DNA of 7,504 bases. Origin: Nitrospirota bacterium. Its GTDB lineage: Bacteria > Nitrospirota > Thermodesulfovibrionia > UBA6902. Both the position numbers and the translations under genes were made by a program. Location: positions 1 to 7,504 of the forward strand of contig WFVK01000044.1 of NCBI GenBank assembly GCA_015491705.1, read 5' to 3'. A model generated the notes under the pieces. That model was given only the letters and a program-made list of their open reading frames with translations, was not told the origin of the DNA and did not search any database. Shown here piece after piece: positions 1 to 6,680 of this stretch (positions within the stretch are counted from its first letter, which is position 1; each line of letters starts with the position of its first letter).

Positions 1-89
1 AATAATTGACGGGTTTACGGAAAGCGTACCGACCGGTAATCCGAGGTGCTTTGTCCCGGCATGTCGGGGATGTGGGAAAAGGAGGAGCG
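1..89. other. Upstream leader, no supported gene
   Basis: These 89 bases precede the first well-supported start codon. The cmr1 frame stays open leftwards to a TTG at position 6, but the extra 28 residues do not resemble the Cmr1 N-terminus, which begins properly after the ATG at 90. A second frame is open from the left edge to a TAA at 95-97; it could be the tail of an upstream gene overlapping cmr1 by a few bases, but about 31 open codons can occur by chance and I recognise no motif. A weak hairpin (54-58 with 65-69, including one G-T wobble) lies just before the ribosome binding site. I see no convincing -35/-10 pair, CRISPR repeat or terminator. Confidence 0.5.
81..87 (+). promoter_or_regulatory. 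Ribosome binding site fixing the cmr1 start
   Basis: GGAGGAG ends two bases before the ATG at 90; its GGAGG core is four bases away. It is one of the strongest Shine-Dalgarno matches in the window. It decides the start of Cmr1 at 90 rather than the TTG at 6, and the protein that follows begins directly with the family's first beta strand and its TPMFLAGADQ motif. Confidence 0.85.
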
Positions 90-1394
90 ATGATTAATAA
101 AATTGTCTTTAACGTTGAGACAATCACACCGATGTTTCTTGCCGGTGCAGACCAGCGTAAAGCAGAACTTAGAGCTGCAAGCATCAAGGGCCTGCTGCGC
201 TTCTGGTGGCGGGCATTGCAGGCGGAGTCAGATATTGATACGTTGAGAAAAAGAGAATCTGAAATATTTGGAAGCGCTGACGAAAAGGCAGGTAGCGCGA
301 AATTCAGTATCAGAGTTACCCAGCCGGACAAGAATTACAAGCCGGGATTCAAAAATCCCGGAAGCCATGACCCTGTCGGTTATATGTTGTACTCTGCTTT
401 CGTGCAAAAAGACCGGATGCGTCCATACTATCCTGAGGGCAGTAAATTCAGTATCATTCTGTCTTCCCGCGATGAGCAATGCCTGAAAATTGCTGCTGCT
501 TCTTTATGGGTTCTGATCTATTGCGGTGCGCTGGGGATGAGGTCAAGGCGGGGTGCGGGTAATATTGTTATTAACAGCATTGAGGATCCAGATCAAATAA
601 TTTCAAATATGTCGTTAAAATATGTACCTGAGGGAAACAGCGCGGATGCTGTTTCCAGGTGGCTGATTGCAAATATGCAAGAAGCAAGGGGCATTGTTAA
701 TGACGCTCCTGCAAGGTTTGTAACAGAGTATTCTAACCTTGCCTTCTCAAGGTTTGTAATGGGCAGTTCAAGATATGCATCATGGAAAGAAGCATTGACA
801 TCGGTCGCTTCGTCTTTTAAGCAATTCAGAGAAGCTCACAAAGGAAGGATTTTAGATACAGCATCTTTCGGATTTCCTGTAATGCACAGCAATAGAACAA
901 CGGTCAAAGGGCATTTTGGCGGAAAAAATGTTGAAAGACGTGGATCACCGCTGATCTTTAAACTCATTAAAGCAGAGGGCAGGTTCTACTGGATGGTTAT
1001 AAGACTTTCAGGGGAGATGATGCCTGAGGGAGGAACAATCACGGCTGTGAAGAACAAAGAGGCAATTAAAAAGCAGAAGGCCGACTTTGGTATTATCGAT
1101 GAGTTCTGGGCAACGTTGAAAAATGAAGGGAAAGAGTATGTTCTTCTAATGCCGGACAATCTCAGGCATATTGCGGGGCAGATAAAAAGAGAATGTAATG
1201 CAGGGCCGGTAATTCTATTCGGATCAAGGGCGAGGGGAGATGCGCACAGTCACTCAGACATAGATATCGCGATTGATTCAGCGACTGACAGCCCTGGTTT
1301 ATCAGTTGAGGGTATGGTAGATATAGTCAGTCTTGGAACAGCGGATGATTCACTGAAAAAGAAGATAGAAAAAGAAGGGGTGAGAATATTATGA
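90..1394 (+). CDS. cmr1: Cmr1 RAMP subunit fused to a C-terminal MNT nucleotidyltransferase domain
   Basis: The predicted protein has 434 residues. Residues 1 to about 350 are Cmr1, a RAMP-fold subunit at the head (crRNA 3' end) of type III-B complexes that helps bind crRNA and target RNA. Visible family motifs are TPMFLAGADQ (13-22), the stretch from E26 to L43 containing SIKGLLRFWWRAL, and the glycine/arginine-rich LGMRSRRGAGN near 148-158. From about residue 354 to the end the sequence is no longer RAMP-like but a minimal nucleotidyltransferase: LFGSRARGD with GSX10DXD (G378, S379, D390, D392), a third acidic residue in MVDIVSL (D411), and the family-type ending IEKEGVRIL. The reading frame is continuous with no stop between the two parts. 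P. furiosus Cmr1 is, from memory, about 340 residues, so the MNT accounts for the extra length. The gene overlaps the HEPN gene by ATGA. The Cmr1 and MNT assignments are firm; that the fused protein exists as one chain is read from the frame, not proven. Confidence 0.93.
   Translation: MINKIVFNVETITPMFLAGADQRKAELRAASIKGLLRFWWRALQAESDIDTLRKRESEIFGSADEKAGSAKFSIRVTQPDKNYKPGFKNPGSHDPVGYMLYSAFVQKDRMRPYYPEGSKFSIILSSRDEQCLKIAAASLWVLIYCGALGMRSRRGAGNIVINSIEDPDQIISNMSLKYVPEGNSADAVSRWLIANMQEARGIVNDAPARFVTEYSNLAFSRFVMGSSRYASWKEALTSVASSFKQFREAHKGRILDTASFGFPVMHSNRTTVKGHFGGKNVERRGSPLIFKLIKAEGRFYWMVIRLSGEMMPEGGTITAVKNKEAIKKQKADFGIIDEFWATLKNEGKEYVLLMPDNLRHIAGQIKRECNAGPVILFGSRARGDAHSHSDIDIAIDSATDSPGLSVEGMVDIVSLGTADDSLKKKIEKEGVRIL
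342..361 (+). repeat. Perfect 8-bp inverted repeat inside cmr1
   Basis: CCGGGATT (342-349) is the exact reverse complement of AATCCCGG (354-361), leaving a four-base CAAA loop. It encodes the KPGFKNPG stretch of Cmr1. There is no T-run after it, so it is not an intrinsic terminator. It may affect mRNA folding or translation pace, or be chance produced by the repeated Pro-Gly codons. Confidence 0.5.
1149..1394 (+). other. MNT (minimal nucleotidyltransferase, HI0073-like) domain within the cmr1 ORF
   Basis: This segment encodes the last 81 residues of the Cmr1 ORF and starts at an in-frame ATG. It contains a short helix, then VILFGSRARGD, SDIDIAID, and after a short variable stretch MVDIVSL, ending IEKEGVRIL. 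The Ser of GS, the two Asp of DXD and the later Asp are the nucleotide- and metal-binding residues of the polymerase-beta-like superfamily, and all are present. Known MNT antitoxins (MntA type) use ATP to add AMP units to the tyrosine of a partner HEPN protein's RX4HXY motif. The partner gene follows immediately. The domain is slightly shorter than free-standing relatives (about 95-115 residues) but has the full core. GAAGGGAAAGAG at 1125-1136 precedes the ATG, with a spacing that is rather long for a ribosome binding site, so a separate free MNT product is possible but not established. Confidence 0.9.
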
Positions 1395-1789
1395 GAGAAA
1401 GGGTTGAAAGATACTTTGAGCAGTTTGAAAAGGCATTAACAAATCTCGAAAGCGCTATTGACAGGTCTGCAAGTGATCTTGAGATAGATGGCACAATCAA
1501 GCGTTTCGAGTTGTGCTATGAACTTTCCTGGAAACTGATTAAAGAATATCTTGCTGATATGGGGATTATCTGCAAGAATCCGCGGGACTGTTTCAAGAAT
1601 GCTGTTGCAAATTCAATCATTGACAGTGAAGAAATCTGGATGAAGATGATAGATGACCGTAATGCACTGGTCCATACATATACACATGAACAGTCAAGAA
1701 AGGTATTTGAACACATCAGGGATTTCTATACAACGTCATTCAGGTATCTTTACGATAAAGTAAACAAGGCAAACAGCGGGGAAATATAG
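1391..1789 (+). CDS. HEPN protein of the HI0074 family (nucleotidyltransferase substrate-binding / toxin RNase)
   Basis: This is a 132-residue, largely helical protein, close to the usual length of the HI0074 family. It carries the family signature RFELCYELSWK (38-48), the PRDCFKNA stretch (64-71) and the HEPN motif RX4HXY as RNALVHTY: R90, H95 and Y97 are all present. HEPN proteins with this motif are dimeric ribonucleases, and in HEPN/MNT modules the partner MNT enzyme silences them by AMPylating the tyrosine. Here the MNT partner is the C-terminal domain of the preceding Cmr1, with which this gene shares an ATGA overlap; GGGGTGA at 1377-1383 is its ribosome binding site, seven bases before the start. 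One base separates its TAG from cmr2. It therefore sits where cmr1 and cmr2 would otherwise be adjacent. It is not Cmr5 or Csx1: there is no CARF domain and the signature is HI0074-type. RNase activity and a role in immunity are inferred. Confidence 0.92.
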   Translation: MRERVERYFEQFEKALTNLESAIDRSASDLEIDGTIKRFELCYELSWKLIKEYLADMGIICKNPRDCFKNAVANSIIDSEEIWMKMIDDRNALVHTYTHEQSRKVFEHIRDFYTTSFRYLYDKVNKANSGEI

Positions 1790-1790
1790 A

Positions 1791-4634
1791 ATGGACGATA
1801 AACTTATAATCAAAAAAATCCAGGCGCTCTGTCATGACCCGGCGGAGAAGGCTGTTATTCTGGGTAGACTTGCTCATGAGGGCAGGGCACGAAAATCCAT
1901 TGGTGATATTATTGAAGATGACAATATTCCGGAAGATGTCAGGACTGCTGACCATATAGCATCGGCTGCGGACAGGCTGAATATCAAAGATAAGGAATAT
2001 GTCGCGGATTTTTTGAAAAACCCCGTTATAAAGCATCCCCTTTCCGCCAGGGAGTTTGATCTGAAGAGCCTTGGGCAGATAGAAATCGAAAGCGTTACCG
2101 AGACGGTTGACAGAGTGGTAGGTGAAATTGTCGAGAGCTGTGCATCTGATTATGAAAAGGTTTATCTTTCCCTTTGGAGATTGATGCTTGAGAAACTGCA
2201 TAAAAGCGGCAATGGAGATTCTGCCATGGGGCAATTATGGGATCTGCTGCCGGCCGACACGAGAGTTCCGGACCATTCCATATGGGAACATAAGCGTGTA
2301 ACATCCGCCATAGCCGGGGCCTTGCCCTCTCCTGCGTTTCTGCTTTTTACGATCGGTCCGGTTCAGGATTTTATAGCGACCGCGAGAAAGACCCAGGATC
2401 TGTGGGCGGGCAGTTACGTGCTTTCCTATCTTTCATGGAACGCCATGAAGTCAGTTGCGGAAGAATTCGGCCCTGACAGTCTTATATTTCCTGATTTGTG
2501 CGCTCAGCCGTTTGCCGACAAATGGCTCAAGGATGAAAAAGGAATAGATGTAAGACCTCCCGGCAATGAAGAGCTTTCTTCACCGACTCTGCCGAACCGG
2601 TTTCTTGCAATTGTACCTGCGTCTTCTGTAAGTAACCTTGCTGAAAGTGCAAAAAAGGCGGTACAGAGTACCTTTCAGGATATTTGTAACTCTGTTAAGA
2701 ACTTGATGGAGGAGCGACTTGGCTTGAAGAGTGGAGATTGGAACATGATATGGGACAGACAATCATCTGAGTTCATCGAAACTTACTGGGCGGCCTTACT
2801 GATAGAGGATGTTAAAGGTCTTGATTCCTTTATGGGAAAATATAAATCAATAATGGGCATTGGAGATTATTGGCAATTTGATGATCTGTTGAAACAGTAT
2901 GAAGAAAGGGGCTTTTCACCGAACATAGGGACTGCGTACGGGCAGATTTACAGACTTACTGAAAAAACTCTTGGAAGCAGAAAATCTCTTCGGAATTTTA
3001 AGCAGCAGGAAGAGCCAAACCACAAGTGCACTCTTTGCGGAGTGCGTGAGCCGGTACATCCGGGAACATATAATGAGCAGAGCTGTTCAGACGCTTCAGG
3101 AGCTTTAAAAAAATGGTGGCAGGAAAAAGTTACCCCGGAGTTCTCGCAAATAAGAAAATCAGAGCGTCTGTGCGCAATATGTGCCACTAAGCGGATGGCT
3201 TCAATTTCTTACTTTAAAGGCAAGCTTGCGTATGAGTTTTTTACAGGGTTCCCCTCTGTAAGCATGATAGCTACTGCATCATTCAAAGAGAAGATTATTA
3301 AGAACTTGGGAAATCCGGAGATTGAAACTCGGCTGAGAGAATATTTGAGTCACATAAAAAAATTGTTTCAGTTTCAGGGGCATGAAGATAAGTTGACGGG
3401 AATATCTCTTCCTATGATTCACAGAATGTGCAAGAACGAGGAGGCGGTCTCTCAGAATCACATGGAATCAGCGCGCGAATTTGCGGCCATTGAAGGTGAC
3501 TGGCTATATATCGATTCATTGCAAGATTCATTAAGAGAAGAACTAATGGAGTATTCAGATGAGATCTTGAAGGCTGTAAGAAGTTCATTGAACGCCCTTA
3601 TAAAGTCTGCAAGCAAACTTGGTATTGATAAGCCGTCAAAATACTATGCCATACTTCTTATGGATGGCGACAACATGGGGAAGTGGCTTTCAGGAGACTA
3701 TGCTCCACACATAAAGGACGTTCTTCACTCCGGTATAGCCCTCGGCACTGAATGGAATGAATTAGTTAATCAGAGAAGGCCGCTTAATCCATCGCTGCAT
3801 CTTGCAACAAGCAAGGCGCTTCGTGATTTTTCATTGCATGTTGTGAGGGAGATTGTCGAGAAGGACCACCTCGGCAAGCTCGTTTATGCCGGTGGAGACG
3901 ACGTACTCGCCTTTGTGAATCTCCGAGACCTACCTGAAGTCATGAGAAAGCTCAGGGCATATTTTTCGGGTTCCCTAAAAGTGAACAAGGATACAGGAAA
4001 GGTTGATATTGACTTTGCTGACGGGGAAGGATTTGTCCCCGTTGACTCCGGGGGAGAACCTCTGAATGTCGGGAATAATAAAAAGAGGATAGGCGGCTTT
4101 CTGCTCTCAATGGGGACCAAGGCCACGGCAAGCATGGGTGTGGTTATTGCGCATCACAACTCAAACCTTTCTCAAATACTTAATGAAGTCAGGCTTTGCG
4201 AAAAGAGAGCAAAAGACAATGATAAGAATGCTTTTTGCATTGCCCTTGCCAAGCGGGCCGGAGGCACCGAGCATATACGCGCAAAATGGTACTATGATGT
4301 CGGGAAAGAGAGGGAAGGGGGGATTTTCGAATCAGTCCCCCTTCTTCGGCAATGGGCAGATGCCTTTTATCACGACTATATATCGGCAAAGATGGTTTAT
4401 TCATTCAGGCAAGAGACAATCGGTCTTGACGGCATGCCTCATGAGGCTGTCAGGCTTGAGCTTCTCAGAATTGCGGACAGGCAGCGCAATAAGAAAGCCG
4501 CAGGCTTTGATAAGAATAAGATGGAAGAGCTTGTAAACGGCATCATGATACTTCTTGCAGGTGGTATGTCGCTTGAGGATGCCGGAAAATTTCTTTCAGT
4601 TGCGGCCTTTCTTGGAAGGGAGGGGAACAGATGA
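1791..4634 (+). CDS. cmr2: Cmr2/Cas10, type III-B large subunit with HD-like and GGDD cyclase domains
   Basis: This 947-residue large subunit of the Cmr complex should bind Cmr3 at the crRNA 5' end and, on target RNA binding, make cyclic oligoadenylates from ATP. The N-terminal HD-like region has HDPAEK (H15, D16), ADHIASAADR (D54, H55) and VPDHSIWEH (D161, H162, H167), typical of Cmr2 proteins that keep a putative ssDNA nuclease site. FTIGPVQDFIATARKTQDLW (186-205) is the Cmr2 signature opening the first palm. A zinc site is formed by CTLC (413-416) and CAIC (461-464). The second palm has LMDGDNMG (D625, D627) and YAGGDD (GGDD 701-704), so the cyclase site looks intact. The remainder is the helical D4 domain. 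P. furiosus Cmr2 is, from memory, somewhat under 900 residues, so this is full length. The start follows a GGGGA (1778-1782) with eight-base spacing. The stop overlaps cmr3 by ATGA. Confidence 0.97.
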   Translation: MDDKLIIKKIQALCHDPAEKAVILGRLAHEGRARKSIGDIIEDDNIPEDVRTADHIASAADRLNIKDKEYVADFLKNPVIKHPLSAREFDLKSLGQIEIESVTETVDRVVGEIVESCASDYEKVYLSLWRLMLEKLHKSGNGDSAMGQLWDLLPADTRVPDHSIWEHKRVTSAIAGALPSPAFLLFTIGPVQDFIATARKTQDLWAGSYVLSYLSWNAMKSVAEEFGPDSLIFPDLCAQPFADKWLKDEKGIDVRPPGNEELSSPTLPNRFLAIVPASSVSNLAESAKKAVQSTFQDICNSVKNLMEERLGLKSGDWNMIWDRQSSEFIETYWAALLIEDVKGLDSFMGKYKSIMGIGDYWQFDDLLKQYEERGFSPNIGTAYGQIYRLTEKTLGSRKSLRNFKQQEEPNHKCTLCGVREPVHPGTYNEQSCSDASGALKKWWQEKVTPEFSQIRKSERLCAICATKRMASISYFKGKLAYEFFTGFPSVSMIATASFKEKIIKNLGNPEIETRLREYLSHIKKLFQFQGHEDKLTGISLPMIHRMCKNEEAVSQNHMESAREFAAIEGDWLYIDSLQDSLREELMEYSDEILKAVRSSLNALIKSASKLGIDKPSKYYAILLMDGDNMGKWLSGDYAPHIKDVLHSGIALGTEWNELVNQRRPLNPSLHLATSKALRDFSLHVVREIVEKDHLGKLVYAGGDDVLAFVNLRDLPEVMRKLRAYFSGSLKVNKDTGKVDIDFADGEGFVPVDSGGEPLNVGNNKKRIGGFLLSMGTKATASMGVVIAHHNSNLSQILNEVRLCEKRAKDNDKNAFCIALAKRAGGTEHIRAKWYYDVGKEREGGIFESVPLLRQWADAFYHDYISAKMVYSFRQETIGLDGMPHEAVRLELLRIADRQRNKKAAGFDKNKMEELVNGIMILLAGGMSLEDAGKFLSVAAFLGREGNR
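4314..4344 (+). repeat. GC-rich inverted repeat inside cmr2
   Basis: An eight-pair stem joins GAAGGGGG (4314-4321) with CCCCCTTC (4337-4344), extended inwards by one G-T pair, around a 13-base loop. It lies in the D4-encoding part of cmr2 and is not followed by a T-run. No function is assigned. Confidence 0.4.
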
Positions 4635-5746
4635 AATTATTTATAGAGCCGAATGATATTTTGATGTTCAGGGACGGAAGGCCCTTTGCAGGCGGAGACG
4701 AGCACTTTGCAAGATGTCTTATATCTCCGTCTCCGGCAACTTTTTATGGGGCGCTGCGTTCTCATATATTAAGTAATCGTTCCGGAGAGTTCGATACCTT
4801 TAGGACAGATTATTCAGGCATCCCAAAAGAAATAACCCACGAGATCGGAACCCCTGAAACTCCGGGTTCGCTTGTTTTAAGTCAATTTTCATTTGGGAAA
4901 GGGTCTGAGAATGTTGTAGAGCCGTTTTTCCCGGTGCCCAATGATGTTGTTAAAGCAAAGGGTAAAGACGATGTTGTCAGAATTGCGTCTCCGGAGAATC
5001 TCCCTCATGAGATGTTAATGACTGATATGCCATCCGAACTGAAGAATGTATGGATCAGGTCTGATGAAGTGATGGAGAACGTCCCTGGTTATTTGAGTGC
5101 CCAAGAGATGCAGCGTTATCTGGAGGGAGATGTTCCAGTTGTGACGGAGACAAAAGCCATCTTTGATTTAGAGGAGCGTACCGGCATTGGAAAAAGCAGG
5201 ACAAGCCGGACTGTTGAGACGGGAAGATTATATACGGTTGAATATATGAGGTTAAAAAGCGGTTGTGGATTTGCGGTGGAAGTTAAAAATACGCAACTTT
5301 TGCCTGAGACAGGGATGTTAAGGCTTGGAGGAGACCATCGATCAGCGAGGTATTCAATGATTGAATGGACAGATATCGGAAACAAAGAGATTTGCAGGAA
5401 GGTTGCCGGACGAAAGAGGTTTAAGTTAGTCCTGACAACCCCTGCTATCTTCGATAACGGCTGGATTCCGGGTGATATTGACGTTAACACATTACAGGGG
5501 GAAATAAACGGTACAAAGGTCAAATTGTGCGGAGCCTGCATAGGCAGGCCGGTCGGCATCGGGGGCTATGACATTGCTAAAAACATTCCAAAACTGATGT
5601 ATAAGGCTGTTCCTGCCGGGAGCGTTTATTATTTTGAGGTAATCGAAGGAGATATCGACAGCTTATTTGACAGGCTCTGGAATAAATCAATAAGTGATAA
5701 AAGAGATATGGAAGGGTTTGGAATCTCATTAATAGGAGGGTACTGA
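4631..5746 (+). CDS. cmr3: Cmr3 RAMP subunit
   Basis: The 371-residue Cmr3 is the Cas5-like RAMP protein that pairs with Cmr2 at the base of the complex and holds the crRNA 5' tag. The family N-terminus is clear: an early IEPND, then FRDGRPF (13-19) and SPSPATFYGALRSH (32-45). Later come GWIPGD (277-282), the glycine-rich RPVGIGGYD (306-314), AVPAGSVYYFE (326-336) and the terminal GFGISLIGGY (362-371), where the family has its closing glycine-rich loop. The length is normal. The ATG overlaps the cmr2 TGA, and the run AAGGGAGGGGA just upstream is a strong ribosome binding site. I see no frameshift or unusual insertion. Confidence 0.96.
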   Translation: MKLFIEPNDILMFRDGRPFAGGDEHFARCLISPSPATFYGALRSHILSNRSGEFDTFRTDYSGIPKEITHEIGTPETPGSLVLSQFSFGKGSENVVEPFFPVPNDVVKAKGKDDVVRIASPENLPHEMLMTDMPSELKNVWIRSDEVMENVPGYLSAQEMQRYLEGDVPVVTETKAIFDLEERTGIGKSRTSRTVETGRLYTVEYMRLKSGCGFAVEVKNTQLLPETGMLRLGGDHRSARYSMIEWTDIGNKEICRKVAGRKRFKLVLTTPAIFDNGWIPGDIDVNTLQGEINGTKVKLCGACIGRPVGIGGYDIAKNIPKLMYKAVPAGSVYYFEVIEGDIDSLFDRLWNKSISDKRDMEGFGISLIGGY

Positions 5747-5747
5747 T

Positions 5748-6680
5748 ATGTTTAAGGAAGCAAAAGTAATGTTTATTTATACGGAATCTTCCCTGCACTG
5801 CGGCAGCGGTACGAGCCTCGGCGTTATTGATCTTCCGATACAGAGGGAGAAATATACTGAATATCCGGTATGCCAGGCATCGGGAATAAAAGGTGTTGTG
5901 AGAGAGTGGTTTGAAGCAAAATATAATGCTAACGGAGGAGCTGAAAAGATTAAGTGGGTTTTCGGGCCGGAGTTTGGCAGGGGAGAAAGTGAGGCACATG
6001 CCGGCTCCGCCACATTTACAGACGGAAAACTGCTTCTTTTCCCGGTTCGTTCTCTTAACGGAGTGTTTGCCTATACTACTTCAATATTTGCGCTAAGCAG
6101 ATTGAAAAGGGATCTGATTATGGCTGAGGAAAACGTCGAGTGGGCGTTGCCGGAAGAACCGGAATGTAAAGTTCTCGGCACTACTGAGAGCACGATTAGA
6201 GGCGACGGCAATAAAGTAATTCTTGAAGAATATGCATTTGATTTTCAGGACGACAAACAAGCAGGGGCCATCGCTGCATGGATAGCAGAGAACGCCTTCC
6301 CTGCCGGGAATGAATACGATTTCTGGAAAAAGAAAGTCCGGAAGGACCTGCTGATTTTGCCGGAGAATGTATTCAGGGATTTTGTAAAGCTCTCAACAGA
6401 AGTCCAGGCAAGAATCAGAATCAATAACGAAACAAAGACTGTTGACAAAGGCGCTCTGTTTTATGAAGAAGCGTTGCCGTGCGATTCACTGCTTTATTCC
6501 GTTGTGATGGCCCATGACCCTGCATGTGATAATAATAAGAGGCCGGAAGGGTTAAAGACGAGCAGTGATGTGATGACTTATATTGGTGAAGTGAATTCAG
6601 AGCGATTGCAGTTTGGCGGGGATGCAACTATAGGAAGAGGTATTGTGAATATAAATTTTCTGAATGGGAGGGCCGAATGA
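5748..6680 (+). CDS. cmr4: Cmr4 RAMP backbone subunit, target-RNA nuclease
   Basis: The 310-residue Cmr4 is the Cas7-like subunit present in several copies along the crRNA, cutting target RNA at regular six-base steps. Family motifs: LHCGSG (16-21), GVIDLPIQRE (25-34), YPVCQASGIKGVVREWF (39-55) and, near the C-terminus, LQFGGDATIGRG (287-298). D28 in the IDLPIQRE loop aligns by motif with the catalytic Asp of Pyrococcus furiosus Cmr4 (D26), so slicing activity is expected. The family glycine at the ASGIKG loop is intact. The gene starts one base after the cmr3 TGA, with GGAGGG (5735-5740) seven bases before the ATG. It ends in an ATGA overlap with cmr5. The length is typical. Confidence 0.96.
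   Translation: MFKEAKVMFIYTESSLHCGSGTSLGVIDLPIQREKYTEYPVCQASGIKGVVREWFEAKYNANGGAEKIKWVFGPEFGRGESEAHAGSATFTDGKLLLFPVRSLNGVFAYTTSIFALSRLKRDLIMAEENVEWALPEEPECKVLGTTESTIRGDGNKVILEEYAFDFQDDKQAGAIAAWIAENAFPAGNEYDFWKKKVRKDLLILPENVFRDFVKLSTEVQARIRINNETKTVDKGALFYEEALPCDSLLYSVVMAHDPACDNNKRPEGLKTSSDVMTYIGEVNSERLQFGGDATIGRGIVNINFLNGRAE

Noticed and set aside
6..42. Promoter-like TTGACG at 6-11 or TTTACG at 14-19
   Set aside because: No -10 element of acceptable match lies at normal spacing (best candidates have 15 or 23 base spacers, or only two of six matches).
6..89. N-terminal extension of Cmr1 from the TTG at position 6
   Set aside because: The 28 extra residues have no Cmr1 character, and a strong Shine-Dalgarno sits directly before the ATG at 90, where the family's N-terminus begins.
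1116..1126. Minus-one slippage at the A-run, which would end Cmr1 at a TGA just before the MNT domain
   Set aside because: The run is only five A's and does not form a good slippery heptamer; the continuous frame into a complete MNT domain is the simpler reading.
1740..2234. 164-codon open frame on the minus strand across the HEPN/cmr2 junction
   Set aside because: It lies opposite strongly supported HEPN and Cmr2 coding sequence and has no recognisable motif.
4037..4053. CCCCG/CGGGG inverted repeat in cmr2
   Set aside because: The stem is only five pairs with a seven-base loop and no T-run; not enough to call a terminator or regulatory structure.
4138..4536. 132-codon alternative + strand frame inside cmr2
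   Set aside because: It is fully inside the Cas10 D4 region in another frame, without a family match or a convincing ribosome binding site.
5116..5999. Minus-strand open frames opposite cmr3 and cmr4 (147 and 140 codons)
   Set aside because: They are shadows of well-recognised RAMP genes; the compositions are Ser/Leu/Pro-rich artefacts of antisense reading.
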